Shown here in pieces: positions 53,159-62,402 of a stretch of DNA of 64,000 nt. Below the pieces are notes generated by a model, which searched no databases, was not told the origin of the DNA, and saw nothing but the letters and a program-made list of their open reading frames with translations. This DNA comes from Blastocatellia bacterium AA13. Lineage in GTDB: Bacteria > Acidobacteriota > Blastocatellia > UBA7656. The stretch's first letter is position 1. The number at the start of each line of letters is the position of its first letter. The position numbers were made by a program, and so were the translations under genes. The DNA lies in contig QHVH01000012.1 in assembly GCA_003222245.1 (NCBI GenBank), forward strand, positions 122,920-186,919, in the 5' to 3' direction.

Positions 53159-54829
53159 GTGAAGAATACCTTCGTTGTCGTGGCGCTCCTGATTCTTTTT
53201 GCATTTATCTTAGATCCCTCTCTAACTCACATCAGCGCCGCGGGCGATGTGAAAAAGAACGTGACGTTCAGCAAGGATGTTGCGCCGATCTTCTTTCAAC
53301 ACTGCGTCGATTGTCATCGCCCGAATGATCTCGCGCCAATGTCGCTTCTAAGCTATAAGGACGCGAGGCCCTGGGCGAAATCAATCCGCGAGAGAGTAGT
53401 TAGCCGGCAAATGCCGCCGTGGCCCGCCGATCCGCACTATGGAAAGTTCGCCAATGATACGAGCCTGAGTCAGAGTGACGTCGATACAATTACCGCGTGG
53501 GTAGATCAGGGCGCGAAAGAAGGAAACCCGAAGGATCTGCCGGCGGCTCCCAATCTGATTGACGGTTGGAAAATCGGAAAGCCCGATGTCGTTCTGACGA
53601 TGCAGGAGGAGTATACGCTTGCGCCGGAGGGCTCCGACGAGTACATCAACTTCTCGATTCCTACAAGCTTCAAGCAAGACACGTGGGTGCAGGCCGCGGA
53701 GATTCATCCGGGCAACAAGAAAGTCGTTCACCACGTCATCGCCTTTATTCAAACTCCTCAAATGGTCGCGATGGCCAAGACCGCGGGGCGCAAATATCTG
53801 AGTCCAACGGCGGGCTCGATTTTTTATCAGGATGGCACGCTGATCCGGACCAGGTTGGAAGCGCCTGTCTACGACGACGGCTGCAACGCGCCCGGAGGCG
53901 GTATAGCACGGGGCAGCGGTCAGGAAGGGTTAGGATTCCCTCTTTGTTTCTATACGCCCGGCAAGGATACGGATATCTGGCCTGAGGGCATCGCCAAGCT
54001 GATACCTGCCGGCGCAAACATCGTGATTCAGGTTCATTATTCAAAGACTACCGGTAAGCCTGAAAAAGATCGTTCGAGTGTGGGGCTGATTCTTGCGAAG
54101 AGCGCTCCGGAGAAGGCGATGACCTCATTCGGCGTCATTAATCACTACTTCAAGATTCCGCCGGGCGCGGACAATCACGAAGTCATCGGCTGCTATACGT
54201 TCAGCCGAGATGTCGAACTATTCACCTATCTGCCGCATATGCACGTTCGCGGCAAGGACATGAAATACGAAGTAGTTTATCCGGACGGACGGCGTGAAAC
54301 GCTGCTATACGTCTCCAAGTACAATTTCAACTGGCAGACGATGTATCGGCTCGAAAAGCCGCTCTTGATTCCCAAGGGGACCAAGATGATCGTCACCGCG
54401 CACTACGATAATTCGGAGAAGAACAAGTACAATCCCGATCCAACAAAGGCTGTGCGGTTCGGCGATCCGACGTATGACGAAATGATGGTTGGATACTTTG
54501 ATTATGTGAGCGCCATTCCGAACCGAACGCTGGTGAAGCTCGACAGCGCGGCTCTTGATGCTTTCGCGGGTGAATACGGGATAGGTCCGGTAGTTGCAGT
54601 GACCATTAGCCGAGAAGGCGATCATCTCCTGTTTGCGGCTCAGGGGAACTTGAAGGTTGAGGCATTCCCGGAGTCGCCGACCAAGTTCTATTTCAAGATC
54701 TTCGACGGAATGGTCAATTTCACGAAGGACGAAAAGGGCGAGGTAACCGGATTGGTGTTTCAGGTGAACGGTCAGACCATTCGAGCGACGAAAGTCAAAA
54801 AGATCGCCTCGGCTTCGGATAAGCGATAG
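53159..54829 (+). CDS. Heme c / copper monooxygenase-like fusion protein 3, with C-terminal extension
   Basis: 556 residues from a GTG with AAAGGAG eight bases upstream. Signal peptide (about 1-28), heme motif CVDCH (C49, C52, H53), MPPW, then copper motifs VVHHVIAF, IQVHYS, YLPHMHVRGK and YDEMMVGY, all intact. It alone has about 90 extra residues at the C-terminus (from about residue 460: ALDAFAGEYGIG, then REGDHLLFAAQG), resembling the small beta domain (DUF3471-like) found after serine hydrolases. This could bind ligand or mediate contacts. It is 57 bases before gene 4. Confidence 0.85.
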   Translation: MKNTFVVVALLILFAFILDPSLTHISAAGDVKKNVTFSKDVAPIFFQHCVDCHRPNDLAPMSLLSYKDARPWAKSIRERVVSRQMPPWPADPHYGKFANDTSLSQSDVDTITAWVDQGAKEGNPKDLPAAPNLIDGWKIGKPDVVLTMQEEYTLAPEGSDEYINFSIPTSFKQDTWVQAAEIHPGNKKVVHHVIAFIQTPQMVAMAKTAGRKYLSPTAGSIFYQDGTLIRTRLEAPVYDDGCNAPGGGIARGSGQEGLGFPLCFYTPGKDTDIWPEGIAKLIPAGANIVIQVHYSKTTGKPEKDRSSVGLILAKSAPEKAMTSFGVINHYFKIPPGADNHEVIGCYTFSRDVELFTYLPHMHVRGKDMKYEVVYPDGRRETLLYVSKYNFNWQTMYRLEKPLLIPKGTKMIVTAHYDNSEKNKYNPDPTKAVRFGDPTYDEMMVGYFDYVSAIPNRTLVKLDSAALDAFAGEYGIGPVVAVTISREGDHLLFAAQGNLKVEAFPESPTKFYFKIFDGMVNFTKDEKGEVTGLVFQVNGQTIRATKVKKIASASDKR

Positions 54830-54886
54830 GCGGTAACCTGGCTAAAGCGCGCAAGCTCGTCAGGAGCGACGTCCAAGGAGAAAGCG

Positions 54887-56110
54887 ATGAAGAGATTGAT
54901 ATTCATATCGGCGGTGGTTTTGGTCGCGGCGGTTTTCGGAGTTATTTCCCTGCCGTCACACGCAAGTGATAAACAAAAGACGGTGACCTTCAACAAGGAT
55001 GTGGCGCCAATACTGTTCAAGAATTGCGCCGAGTGTCATCGCCCCGGCGAAATTGCTCCGATGTCGCTTCTGTCATATAAAGATGCGCGTCCCTGGGCTC
55101 GCTCGATTAAGGAAAAGGTCATGACAGGTACAATGCCGCCGTGGCACGCCGATCCGAAATATGGCGAGTTCACGAATGACAGGCGACTCTCTCCGGGAGA
55201 CGTTGCGACCATAGCCTCGTGGGTCGATCAAGGCGCTCCCGAAGGCAACGCCAAAGACCTGCAGGCTGCGCCGAAATTCCTCGATGGGTGGAATATCGGA
55301 AAGCCGGATATCGTCTTCTATATGCCGGAAGCGTATTCGGTGCCGGCCGATGGCGTGGTCGATTATAAGTACTTCACCGTTCCGACCAACTTTACCGAAG
55401 ATAGATGGATTCAGGCGGCCGAGATACGGCCCGGCACGCGCGGCGTCGTGCACCATATTATCGTTTTCACGAAGAACGGCTCAGATCAGAAACTGCTCAC
55501 CGGCTATGCGCCGGGAGAGCAGCCCGTGGTGATTTCGGATGGCCTGGCCAAGAAGGTTCCGGCAGGCTCGAGCCTGGTATTTCAGGTTCACTACACGCCG
55601 AATGGAACCGCGGCAACCGACCGTTCATACGTTGGATTGATATTCTCGAAGACGAAACCGCGGAATGAAGTGTTGACGCGCCCCGTTATGAATACGCGAT
55701 TCGTAATTCCACCGGGCGATCCGAACCACAAGGTCGATTCGAGCTATACGTTCGCTGAAGATTCCCACATTCACTCGCTCATGCCGCACATGCATTTTCG
55801 CGGCAAAGACTTTGAATATCGCGTGACGTTCCCGGATGGAACCTCGAAGGTTATCTTATCCGTCCCTAAGTACGATTTTGCGTGGCAGAGCTACTATATT
55901 TTGAAAGAGCCCATCGCGGCGCCGAAGGGAACAAGGCTCGATTGTCTGGCCCACTTCGACAACTCAGATAAAAACAGATACAACCCTGATCCATCGAAGG
56001 AAGTTCGCTGGGGAGACCAGACTTTTGAAGAGATGATGATTGGCTGGACCAGCTACACGGTTGATAAAAACGAGCAGAAGCCCGCGATGGCGGCCGCCGG
56101 TCAGAAATAG
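54887..56110 (+). CDS. Heme c / copper monooxygenase-like fusion protein 4
   Basis: 407 residues, shorter than proteins 1-3 because the segment between the HH and QVHY sites is reduced. Signal peptide (about 1-26), heme motif CAECH (C47, C50, H51), MPPW, and intact copper motifs [24 protein letters not shown] and FEEMMIGW. The short spacing to gene 3 upstream and gene 5 downstream suggests one transcript for genes 3-5. AAGGAGAA precedes the ATG. Confidence 0.85.
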   Translation: MKRLIFISAVVLVAAVFGVISLPSHASDKQKTVTFNKDVAPILFKNCAECHRPGEIAPMSLLSYKDARPWARSIKEKVMTGTMPPWHADPKYGEFTNDRRLSPGDVATIASWVDQGAPEGNAKDLQAAPKFLDGWNIGKPDIVFYMPEAYSVPADGVVDYKYFTVPTNFTEDRWIQAAEIRPGTRGVVHHIIVFTKNGSDQKLLTGYAPGEQPVVISDGLAKKVPAGSSLVFQVHYTPNGTAATDRSYVGLIFSKTKPRNEVLTRPVMNTRFVIPPGDPNHKVDSSYTFAEDSHIHSLMPHMHFRGKDFEYRVTFPDGTSKVILSVPKYDFAWQSYYILKEPIAAPKGTRLDCLAHFDNSDKNRYNPDPSKEVRWGDQTFEEMMIGWTSYTVDKNEQKPAMAAAGQK

Positions 56111-56200
56111 AAACAGGGCGCCGATTGCGCCTCCATAAGTTTGAATCCGTAGAGAGAGTGTATCCGAAATACGAACCGACGGAATGTACACCAGATCCCG

Positions 56201-57412
56201 ATGAAGCTTGAATCGACGAAGATATCATTCTTGAGACCAGCGACGCAGCGACTGCTAATCGCGCTGGCCTGTGTTGTATGTCCCGCGTTTGTGGTTCGAA
56301 TAGGCATCGCGCACGAGCCGATTACTACAAAGATCATGTTCAACAGAGAGGTCGTGCGCGTCTTGCAGGAGAATTGTCTTGGCTGCCATAGACCTGAGGG
56401 CATCGCTCCGATGTCCCTGGCCACCTATGAAAATGCACGGCCGTGGGCGAAGGCGATCAAAGAGGAGCTGCTCGAAAAACGGATGCCGCCGTGGTATGCG
56501 GTCAAAGGCTTTGGGCAGTTTCGAAACGGGCCCGATTTAACGCAGCGCGATATAGACGTGATCGTTAATTGGGTTGAAGGCGGAGCGCCAAAGGGCGACG
56601 AGAAGGATTTGCCGGAGGCGCCGCTCTATTCGGATGAATGGCCGCTTGGCCGGCCGGATCTCGTGCTTCAGGCGGGCTCACACGAAGTCGCCTCCGATGC
56701 GGACGAGCGATGCGTCATTACCGTTCCGACCAGTCTGAAGGAGGACAGATTTATCAGGGCGATCGATCTTCGGCCGAGCGCCCGATCGGTCGTGCATTCC
56801 GCGACGCTCTATATTGAAAAGAGCGGGAATGAGAGAGACCGTGATAAGCAGGACGGCTTGGCCGCGGACAACCTGCTTGGGACCTGGATGCCCGGTCAGC
56901 GGCGAGTTTTGTTGTATGAAGGATACGGGCAGCTAATTCCCGCGGGATCCAGAATCAAACTCGACGTTCACTATCGGGGTTCCGGCGATGCCCTAAAGGA
57001 TTCGAGCCAGATCGGTCTGTACTTTTCGAAAACGCCGCCGTCCAAGCGCGTACTGAGCGTGGCGCCCGTGATCGAGACGAATCATGGCAACAAGATCAAG
57101 GCTTCGCTTACTCTTCCCGTGGATGCGGAAGCCGTCGGTGCGATACCTACCGGCTATGCAGCGGTAGACTCGCTTGAAGCAACTGCCTACAGGCCCGATG
57201 GAACGACTGAGGTGTTGATTTGGATGCGTCCTAACAAAGACGGCTGGCAGACCACCTATTACTACAAACATCCGGTTATTCTGCCCAGGGGAACCAGAAT
57301 CGAAATTACCTGCTATGTCGGTGATTCGGATAGCGAGAGCAAGACAAGCGAAGATCCGCTCTGGACCAGCCATCATCTCTGCGAGTTGCTGCTGGCAATT
57401 CAGCAAAAATAA
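56201..57412 (+). CDS. Heme c protein with degenerate copper-monooxygenase core (paralog 5)
   Basis: 403 residues. Signal peptide (about 1-38), intact heme motif CLGCH (C59, C62, H63) followed by RMPPW. The copper core keeps the fold-defining stretches but has lost ligands: VVHHII is now VVHSAT (H199, S200), the MPHMH site reads IPTGY (residues 315-319), and the EMM site reads CELLLAI. Only the His in DVHYRG (H257) remains. Copper catalysis is therefore unlikely. It may act as an electron carrier or a partner subunit for the intact paralogs. It is the last gene of the array. Confidence 0.82.
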   Translation: MKLESTKISFLRPATQRLLIALACVVCPAFVVRIGIAHEPITTKIMFNREVVRVLQENCLGCHRPEGIAPMSLATYENARPWAKAIKEELLEKRMPPWYAVKGFGQFRNGPDLTQRDIDVIVNWVEGGAPKGDEKDLPEAPLYSDEWPLGRPDLVLQAGSHEVASDADERCVITVPTSLKEDRFIRAIDLRPSARSVVHSATLYIEKSGNERDRDKQDGLAADNLLGTWMPGQRRVLLYEGYGQLIPAGSRIKLDVHYRGSGDALKDSSQIGLYFSKTPPSKRVLSVAPVIETNHGNKIKASLTLPVDAEAVGAIPTGYAAVDSLEATAYRPDGTTEVLIWMRPNKDGWQTTYYYKHPVILPRGTRIEITCYVGDSDSESKTSEDPLWTSHHLCELLLAIQQK

Positions 57413-57463
57413 ACTCCCATCGACATCACGCCTCTGTCAGCCATTTTTGTAAGAGCGTCCGGC

Positions 57464-57483
57464 GAGATGCGGCGGCATCTTTT
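57464..57483 (+). terminator. Terminator at the end of the heme-copper array
   Basis: AGATGC, loop GGCG, GCATCT, followed by a T-run (TTTT at 57480-57483). It ends 24 bases before the GNAT gene. Confidence 0.58.
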
Positions 57484-57507
57484 AATGGGCGCTCCAGATA
57501 GCGAATT

Positions 57508-58005
57508 ATGAGCTACTCAATTGACGAGATGGCGCCGTGTGACTGGGACAGCGTGCGCACAATATATGAAGAGGGCATTGCGACCGGAGATGCAACGTTT
57601 GAAACGGCTGCTCCGGATTGGGAGAAATGGGATTCAAGTCACCTGCGCGAGGCCAGATTGGTTGCTCGATCAGATGGAGAGGTGTTGGGTTGGGCGGCGC
57701 TCAGCCGCGTATCCGAGCGGTGCGTCTACGCGGGCGTGGCTGAAGTCAGCGTTTATGTCGGCAAAACGCAGCAGGGCCGGGGCATCGGCGGAGCATTGCT
57801 TGAAGCGCTTATTGTCGAGTCCGAAAGATCGGAAGTCTGGACGCTTCAGGCCGGAATCTTCCCTGAAAATTATTCGAGCATCGTTATTCACAAGAAGCAC
57901 GGGTTTAGAGAGGTCGGTTTCCGAAAGCGATTGGGAAAGCTCAATGGAATCTGGCGGGACGTGTTGTTGTTGGAGAGAAGGAGCGCGATCACAGGCCTCG
58001 GTTAG
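57508..58005 (+). CDS. GNAT N-acetyltransferase, phosphinothricin acetyltransferase-like
   Basis: 165 residues, normal for the PAT/Bar/YncA group. It has IYEEGIATGDATFET near the N-terminus, VSVYVGKTQQGRGIGGALL as the acetyl-CoA pyrophosphate loop (Q/R-x-x-G-x-G), and FPENYSSIVIHKKHGFREVG in the C-terminal part. It acetylates a small amine, often methionine sulfoximine or sulfone in relatives; the true substrate is not known. Confidence 0.9.
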   Translation: MSYSIDEMAPCDWDSVRTIYEEGIATGDATFETAAPDWEKWDSSHLREARLVARSDGEVLGWAALSRVSERCVYAGVAEVSVYVGKTQQGRGIGGALLEALIVESERSEVWTLQAGIFPENYSSIVIHKKHGFREVGFRKRLGKLNGIWRDVLLLERRSAITGLG

Positions 58006-58145
58006 GATGGAAGGTCGGATTGAAGCGTGACCAAGTTGAAGTCGTTGACACTGGAATTCGAAATGCATAACATAGTCGCGGCGTTGCGGCTCGTAGAGTA
58101 CTGAATTGCGATACTGCCCCACCTCACAACGGCGTGCAAGATAGT

Positions 58146-58706
58146 ATGGAAGTCCGGACCAGAATCCCAGAAAAGCTCTACTTCCGTATTGGGGAAGTAT
58201 GCGAGTTGATAAAGGTGCAGCCACACGTGCTGCGCTACTGGGAGTCTGAATTCCCGATGCTCACGCCTCAAAAAAATCGTGCGGGCCAGCGAGTATATCG
58301 TCGAAAAGACGTCGAAATGGTCTTCCGCATCCGAGACTTGCTTTATGAAGAAAAGTTCACGATCGCGGGCGCAAAGAAGCGCTTGATGGATGAGCAACAG
58401 AGCAGAACTTCGGCGCGCCAGAAGCGTTCGGTTCCAGACGAAGCAGAAGACCATCAGGATTCGCTCGAGCTCTTCGACGCCGACGATTACGAGCCGGATT
58501 CCGATCCGTCACACATTGAAGCAGAAGCCGCGGAATACGACGAGATGGAAGATCCGGTTCCTGCCGAAGCCCAGCCGAAAGATGAAACGGCCACCAGAAG
58601 CAAGCCTGGTTTAAGCGCGAATTCACGCCGCACAATACGCGCTATCCGCCGTGAACTTGAGGGTTTATTGACAATGCTAGACCCGAATGCTAGCATCGAG
58701 CCTTGA
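58146..58706 (+). CDS. MerR-type transcriptional regulator
   Basis: About 186 residues from the ATG at 58146 (GTG at 58134 adds four). The N-terminal MerR helix-turn-helix reads [26 protein letters not shown], followed by a wing with [16 protein letters not shown] helix ([17 protein letters not shown]) leads to an acidic, low-complexity tail (about 90-150) and a last helix [15 protein letters not shown]. No metal-binding Cys is seen, so it is not a metal sensor of the classic type. It sits just before tRNA-Pro. Confidence 0.86.
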   Translation: MEVRTRIPEKLYFRIGEVCELIKVQPHVLRYWESEFPMLTPQKNRAGQRVYRRKDVEMVFRIRDLLYEEKFTIAGAKKRLMDEQQSRTSARQKRSVPDEAEDHQDSLELFDADDYEPDSDPSHIEAEAAEYDEMEDPVPAEAQPKDETATRSKPGLSANSRRTIRAIRRELEGLLTMLDPNASIEP

Positions 58707-58747
58707 GTTCGTATTCGAAGACTTTCTCGTTAAAAGCAATAAAGGTT

Positions 58748-58824
58748 CGGGACGTGGCGCAGCCCGGTAGCGCGCTTCCTTGGGGTGGAAGAGGTCGCTG
58801 GTTCAAATCCAGTCGTCCCGACCA
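58748..58824 (+). tRNA. tRNA-Pro (anticodon GGG)
   Basis: 77 bases with encoded CCA. Acceptor CGGGACG/CGTCCCG pairs perfectly; the anticodon stem CTTCC/GGAAG holds the loop TTGGGGT, anticodon GGG. T loop TTCAAAT. Confidence 0.97.
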
Positions 58825-58896
58825 ATCTAAGCTAACCAGAACGCAGGATTAGCTGATTATAATTGGTCTAGCTCCAGTTCCAGAGGCTAGAAGAGC

Positions 58897-58914
58897 CCGA
58901 CGCAAAAGCGTCGG
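58897..58914 (+). terminator. Hairpin after tRNA-Pro
   Basis: CCGACGC, loop AAAA, GCGTCGG: seven perfect pairs, 72 bases after the tRNA. No strong T-run follows, so it may be a terminator or a surE leader structure. Confidence 0.4.
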
Positions 58915-58958
58915 ACGATTTAACTCTTAGCTCTCTGCGAGTCTGGGGTTTCTCATTT

Positions 58959-59720
58959 ATGTTTCGAATACTTGTCACTAATGACGACGGAATTCACTCG
59001 CAGGGTATCATAGCTCTCGAGCAGGCTCTCAGATCCGTCGGCGAAACCATAACGGTCGCTCCTGCTCACGAGATGAGCGCCGCGTCCCATTCGCTTACGC
59101 TCGCGCGCCCGTTGCGCATTGAAAAAATCGACGATACTCATTTCTCGGTGGATGGCACGCCGACTGACTGCGTCACCCTCGCGATGAATGAAATACTGAA
59201 GCACACTCCGCCGGATCTGATCGTGAGCGGGATCAATAAGGGCGGCAATCTGGGCGACGATGTCATCTATTCAGGCACCGTCGCCGGCGCGCTGGAGGCT
59301 GCCATCTATGGACTCCCCGGTATCGCGATCAGTCTAGTGCAGCGGCTGAACTTCGACTTTGAGCACGCGGCTGAATTCGCGGCCCAGATAGCGGCGCGAG
59401 CTTTGAGCGACGGGTTTCCGGGCCCGCTTCTCAATATAAACGTTCCACCGGGCCCGATTCGCGGCGTGCGCATAACAAGACAGGGCACGAAGATAATCAA
59501 GCCGACTATTATCGAGGGCACGGATCCCCGACAACGCAAATATTACTGGATTGGCGAAGAGTCAATGACGTGGAACGAGGAAGAGGGAACCGATTATGAA
59601 GCTCTTCGCCAGGGATTAGTTTCAATGACGCCATTGCGCAATGATATGACGGATCATCGCGCGCTGGAACAGCTTCGGCTCCGTGATTGGGGCACGATGC
59701 TGGAGCCGCTTCTGCGATGA
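58959..59720 (+). CDS. surE: 5'/3'-nucleotidase SurE
   Basis: 253 residues, the usual size. Signature MFRILVTNDDGIHSQGI with the metal-binding DD (residues 8-9), HSLTLARPLR, VDGTPTDCV and VSGINKGGNLGDDVIYSGTVAGALE. It dephosphorylates nucleoside monophosphates and is linked to stress survival. The stop overlaps the pcm start (ATGA), the classic surE-pcm pairing. Confidence 0.96.
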   Translation: MFRILVTNDDGIHSQGIIALEQALRSVGETITVAPAHEMSAASHSLTLARPLRIEKIDDTHFSVDGTPTDCVTLAMNEILKHTPPDLIVSGINKGGNLGDDVIYSGTVAGALEAAIYGLPGIAISLVQRLNFDFEHAAEFAAQIAARALSDGFPGPLLNINVPPGPIRGVRITRQGTKIIKPTIIEGTDPRQRKYYWIGEESMTWNEEEGTDYEALRQGLVSMTPLRNDMTDHRALEQLRLRDWGTMLEPLLR

Positions 59721-60385
59721 GACCCGACCTTTCCCAACCCGCCTCTCAATTTTACAAAACGCAACGCGCTCGAATGGTACAGCTTCTCCGCGAACGCGGC
59801 ATCCGTGATGAGCGGGTGCTTAGAGCGATGAACGAAATTCCAAGGCACCTGTTTGTTCCGGAAGCGATCGCGGCGAAGGCATACGGAGACTATGCTCTGC
59901 CAATCGGGAATATGCAGACGATCTCACAGCCCTATATGGTCGCGAGAATGAGCGAGCTGCTACGGGTAGACGAGCAATCCACGGTGCTGGAAATCGGCGC
60001 GGGATATGGCTATCAGACCGCGGTTCTCTCCTCCATAGCTGGACGAGTGTTTTCGATCGAACGGCTCGCCGATCTCGCTCGCGCGGCTCAGGCGAACATC
60101 CGGAAGATCGGCTGTTATAACGCGACCGTCAAGTGGTTCGATGGAACGATCGGCTGGAGCGAGCACGCGCCCTACGATGGGATTCTCGTAGCCGCGGGAA
60201 GCCCGGATGTTCCGGAGCCTCTTGTCAACCAGCTCGCAATGGGAGGCCGTCTGGTAATTCCAGTCGGAAATGAAGAACAACAGACGCTTGTTCGAATCGT
60301 ACGCACCGAGCAGGGAATCGTGCGTGAAGATCATGAGCCGTGCGCGTTTGTTAAGCTGATCGGACGCCACGGCTGGTCCTCATGA
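59717..60385 (+). CDS. pcm: Protein-L-isoaspartate O-methyltransferase
   Basis: 222 residues from the ATG at 59717; the frame also runs back into surE, and that part is dropped. It has IPRHLFVPEA, ISQPYMVARM and the SAM-binding motif VLEIGAGYGYQTAVL, followed by VFSIERLADLA. It repairs isoaspartyl residues in damaged proteins. Translationally coupled to surE by an ATGA overlap. Confidence 0.96.
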   Translation: MRPDLSQPASQFYKTQRARMVQLLRERGIRDERVLRAMNEIPRHLFVPEAIAAKAYGDYALPIGNMQTISQPYMVARMSELLRVDEQSTVLEIGAGYGYQTAVLSSIAGRVFSIERLADLARAAQANIRKIGCYNATVKWFDGTIGWSEHAPYDGILVAAGSPDVPEPLVNQLAMGGRLVIPVGNEEQQTLVRIVRTEQGIVREDHEPCAFVKLIGRHGWSS

Positions 60386-60436
60386 ATGCGGACGGTTTGA
60401 GCAAACGGCACAGACCCGTCCACGAAGAGTGAGCGA

Positions 60437-61096
60437 GTGATAGCAAAAATTATCGAAGCGCTGAGCGCCTTTATCATAGGAACAATCGCAACGCTCGGTT
60501 ACTCGGGCGTTGTTTTGTTGATGGCGATCGAATCAGCCTGCATACCTCTTCCATCAGAAGTCATAATGCCTTTCTCCGGATACCTGATATATACGGGTCG
60601 ATTCAATATCTGGGGAGTATCCATTGCCGGAGCGGTCGGATGCGTTGTCGGTTCTCTAGGCGCCTACTGGGTTGGTATGCGAGGCGGCCGGCCGCTAGTA
60701 AAAAAATACGGCCGCTACGTGCTCATTTCCGCTCGAGACGTCGATCTTGCGGATAGGTGGTTCGCCAAATACGGCGAGGTCATCGTGTTCGCAAGCCGCC
60801 TTCTTCCCGTGGTCCGCACGTTCATCGCTTTTCCCGCCGGCGTCGCTCGCATGAATCTCACCAGATTTATCATCTACACATTCCTTGGATCGTTCCCCTG
60901 GTGTCTTGGCCTGGCGTACATAGGCCAGCGGCTCGGCGAGGAGTGGAACAAGAACGAAGCTCTGAAGTCCTGGTTTCATCGATTCGACTTCGTTATCGGG
61001 ATTCTTGGCGCGGCGGCGATTGCCTTGTGGGTCTGGCGTCATTTCCGTGGAAGACACGCGGAGCTCGGCGCAGACGGTTCGAACCCTGCCGGTTAG
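60437..61096 (+). CDS. DedA family membrane protein
   Basis: 219 residues from a GTG start, with five or six hydrophobic segments. Signatures are ESACIPLPSEVIMPFSGYL and FASRLLPVVRTFIAFPAGVARM (the conserved F-x-R-x-x-P-x-x-R region). DedA proteins take part in lipid-carrier or phospholipid flipping and in envelope homeostasis. It is probably part of the run surE-pcm-dedA. Confidence 0.92.
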   Translation: MIAKIIEALSAFIIGTIATLGYSGVVLLMAIESACIPLPSEVIMPFSGYLIYTGRFNIWGVSIAGAVGCVVGSLGAYWVGMRGGRPLVKKYGRYVLISARDVDLADRWFAKYGEVIVFASRLLPVVRTFIAFPAGVARMNLTRFIIYTFLGSFPWCLGLAYIGQRLGEEWNKNEALKSWFHRFDFVIGILGAAAIALWVWRHFRGRHAELGADGSNPAG

Positions 61097-61151
61097 TGAG
61101 TCTGTACACGGGACAGCGCGTTGATTTTTCGTCGATTGAGAAAGCTCGCCG

Positions 61152-62402
61152 ATGTCTGTTATCGGTCTAATTCAACACGCAGCGCTTCGATTGACTGACG
61201 CCTCGGGAGAATCGGGCCGGATTCTGCTTTCGCTATTCATAATGCTCGCTTCGGCCAAGCTGATGGCGGAATTGTTCGAGCGGCTTCGTCAGCCCGCGGT
61301 CGTCGGCGAAATACTGGCCGGCATAATCATTGGGCCGAGCGTACTCTCGCTCGTGCAGCCTTCCTCAGCGACGGAAGTCCTTGGAGAGATTGGGGTCGTC
61401 TTTCTGTTATTCACCGTCGGTTTGGAAACGCGGCCCGGAGATATAAGAAAGGTCGGTCGAATTGCTACGGCCGTTGCCGTTCTCGGGGTCGTAGTCCCTT
61501 TTTTTGCCGGCTGGGGTTTGCTTGTCTTATGGCCGGGCTATAGTGCTATTGAAGCTGTTTTTCTCGGCGCGGGAATGGTCGCCACTTCGGTGGGAATAAC
61601 CGCGAGAGTCTTGTCTTCAATGGGTTTTATAGGCGCGGCGGCCAGCCGCGTAATCCTGACCGCCGCCGTCATCGACGACATAATCGGGCTGCTGGTGCTG
61701 GCTGTCGTGAGCAGCCTTGCGGAAGGGCGCATCCGCTATCTGCATATTGCCTTGACTGCGTTGATTGCAATTGGATTTGCCATTCTAATTCTTACCGTAG
61801 GCGGCCGCGCAGTGCGGCGGGTAAAACCGAGAGTAAGCTCGCTGAGGATTGATCACTCGTTCCTGTTGTTCGCGCTCGTGCTGTGTTTCGGGCTGGCGGC
61901 GGTTGCGGGAATGATAGGAATTGCCGGCATAGTTGGAGCGTTTCTTGCAGGGGTCGCTCTTTCCGAAGCCACTGATGACACGCGGCTCCATCTGCAGGCT
62001 GGAGCGCTCACGGAATTTGCCGCTCCGTTCTTTCTCGTGAGTATTGGGATGAAGCTCAACTTATCTATATTCCTGTCGCCGGCTGTGGTGGCTCTGGCTG
62101 CGGTCGTCACTGTTCTGGCAATCGCGACGAAGCTCATTGGCTGCGGCATCGGCGCGCTGACAATGGGCCGCAGGCGCGCGCTTCAGGTGGGTCTTGGAAT
62201 GATTCCCCGCGGAGAAGTCGGGATTGTCGTCGCTCAGATAGGGCTTGCCTTGTCCGCCGTCGGCGATAAAATCTACGGAGTCGTGCTTGCAATGGCGGTA
62301 CTGACGACTCTCGCGGCTCCGCCGTTTATCAAGATCGCATTCGCGCCGGAGACGCGGCTCCCACAAGATGATGATGAAGTACTAGATCAGCCCCTTGGCT
62401 GA
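61152..62402 (+). CDS. Kef-type cation:proton antiporter
   Basis: 416 residues with about 12 helices of the CPA2 (Kef/NapA) family. RQPAVVGEILAGIIIGPSVL is the family's first signature; the conserved segment LTAAVIDDIIGLLVLAV carries the paired Asp of the ion site, and IPRGEVGIVVAQIGLA is the C-terminal signature. No cytosolic RCK domain follows. It exchanges Na+ or K+ for protons. Its end overlaps the convergent truA by 16 bases. Confidence 0.93.
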   Translation: MSVIGLIQHAALRLTDASGESGRILLSLFIMLASAKLMAELFERLRQPAVVGEILAGIIIGPSVLSLVQPSSATEVLGEIGVVFLLFTVGLETRPGDIRKVGRIATAVAVLGVVVPFFAGWGLLVLWPGYSAIEAVFLGAGMVATSVGITARVLSSMGFIGAAASRVILTAAVIDDIIGLLVLAVVSSLAEGRIRYLHIALTALIAIGFAILILTVGGRAVRRVKPRVSSLRIDHSFLLFALVLCFGLAAVAGMIGIAGIVGAFLAGVALSEATDDTRLHLQAGALTEFAAPFFLVSIGMKLNLSIFLSPAVVALAAVVTVLAIATKLIGCGIGALTMGRRRALQVGLGMIPRGEVGIVVAQIGLALSAVGDKIYGVVLAMAVLTTLAAPPFIKIAFAPETRLPQDDDEVLDQPLG

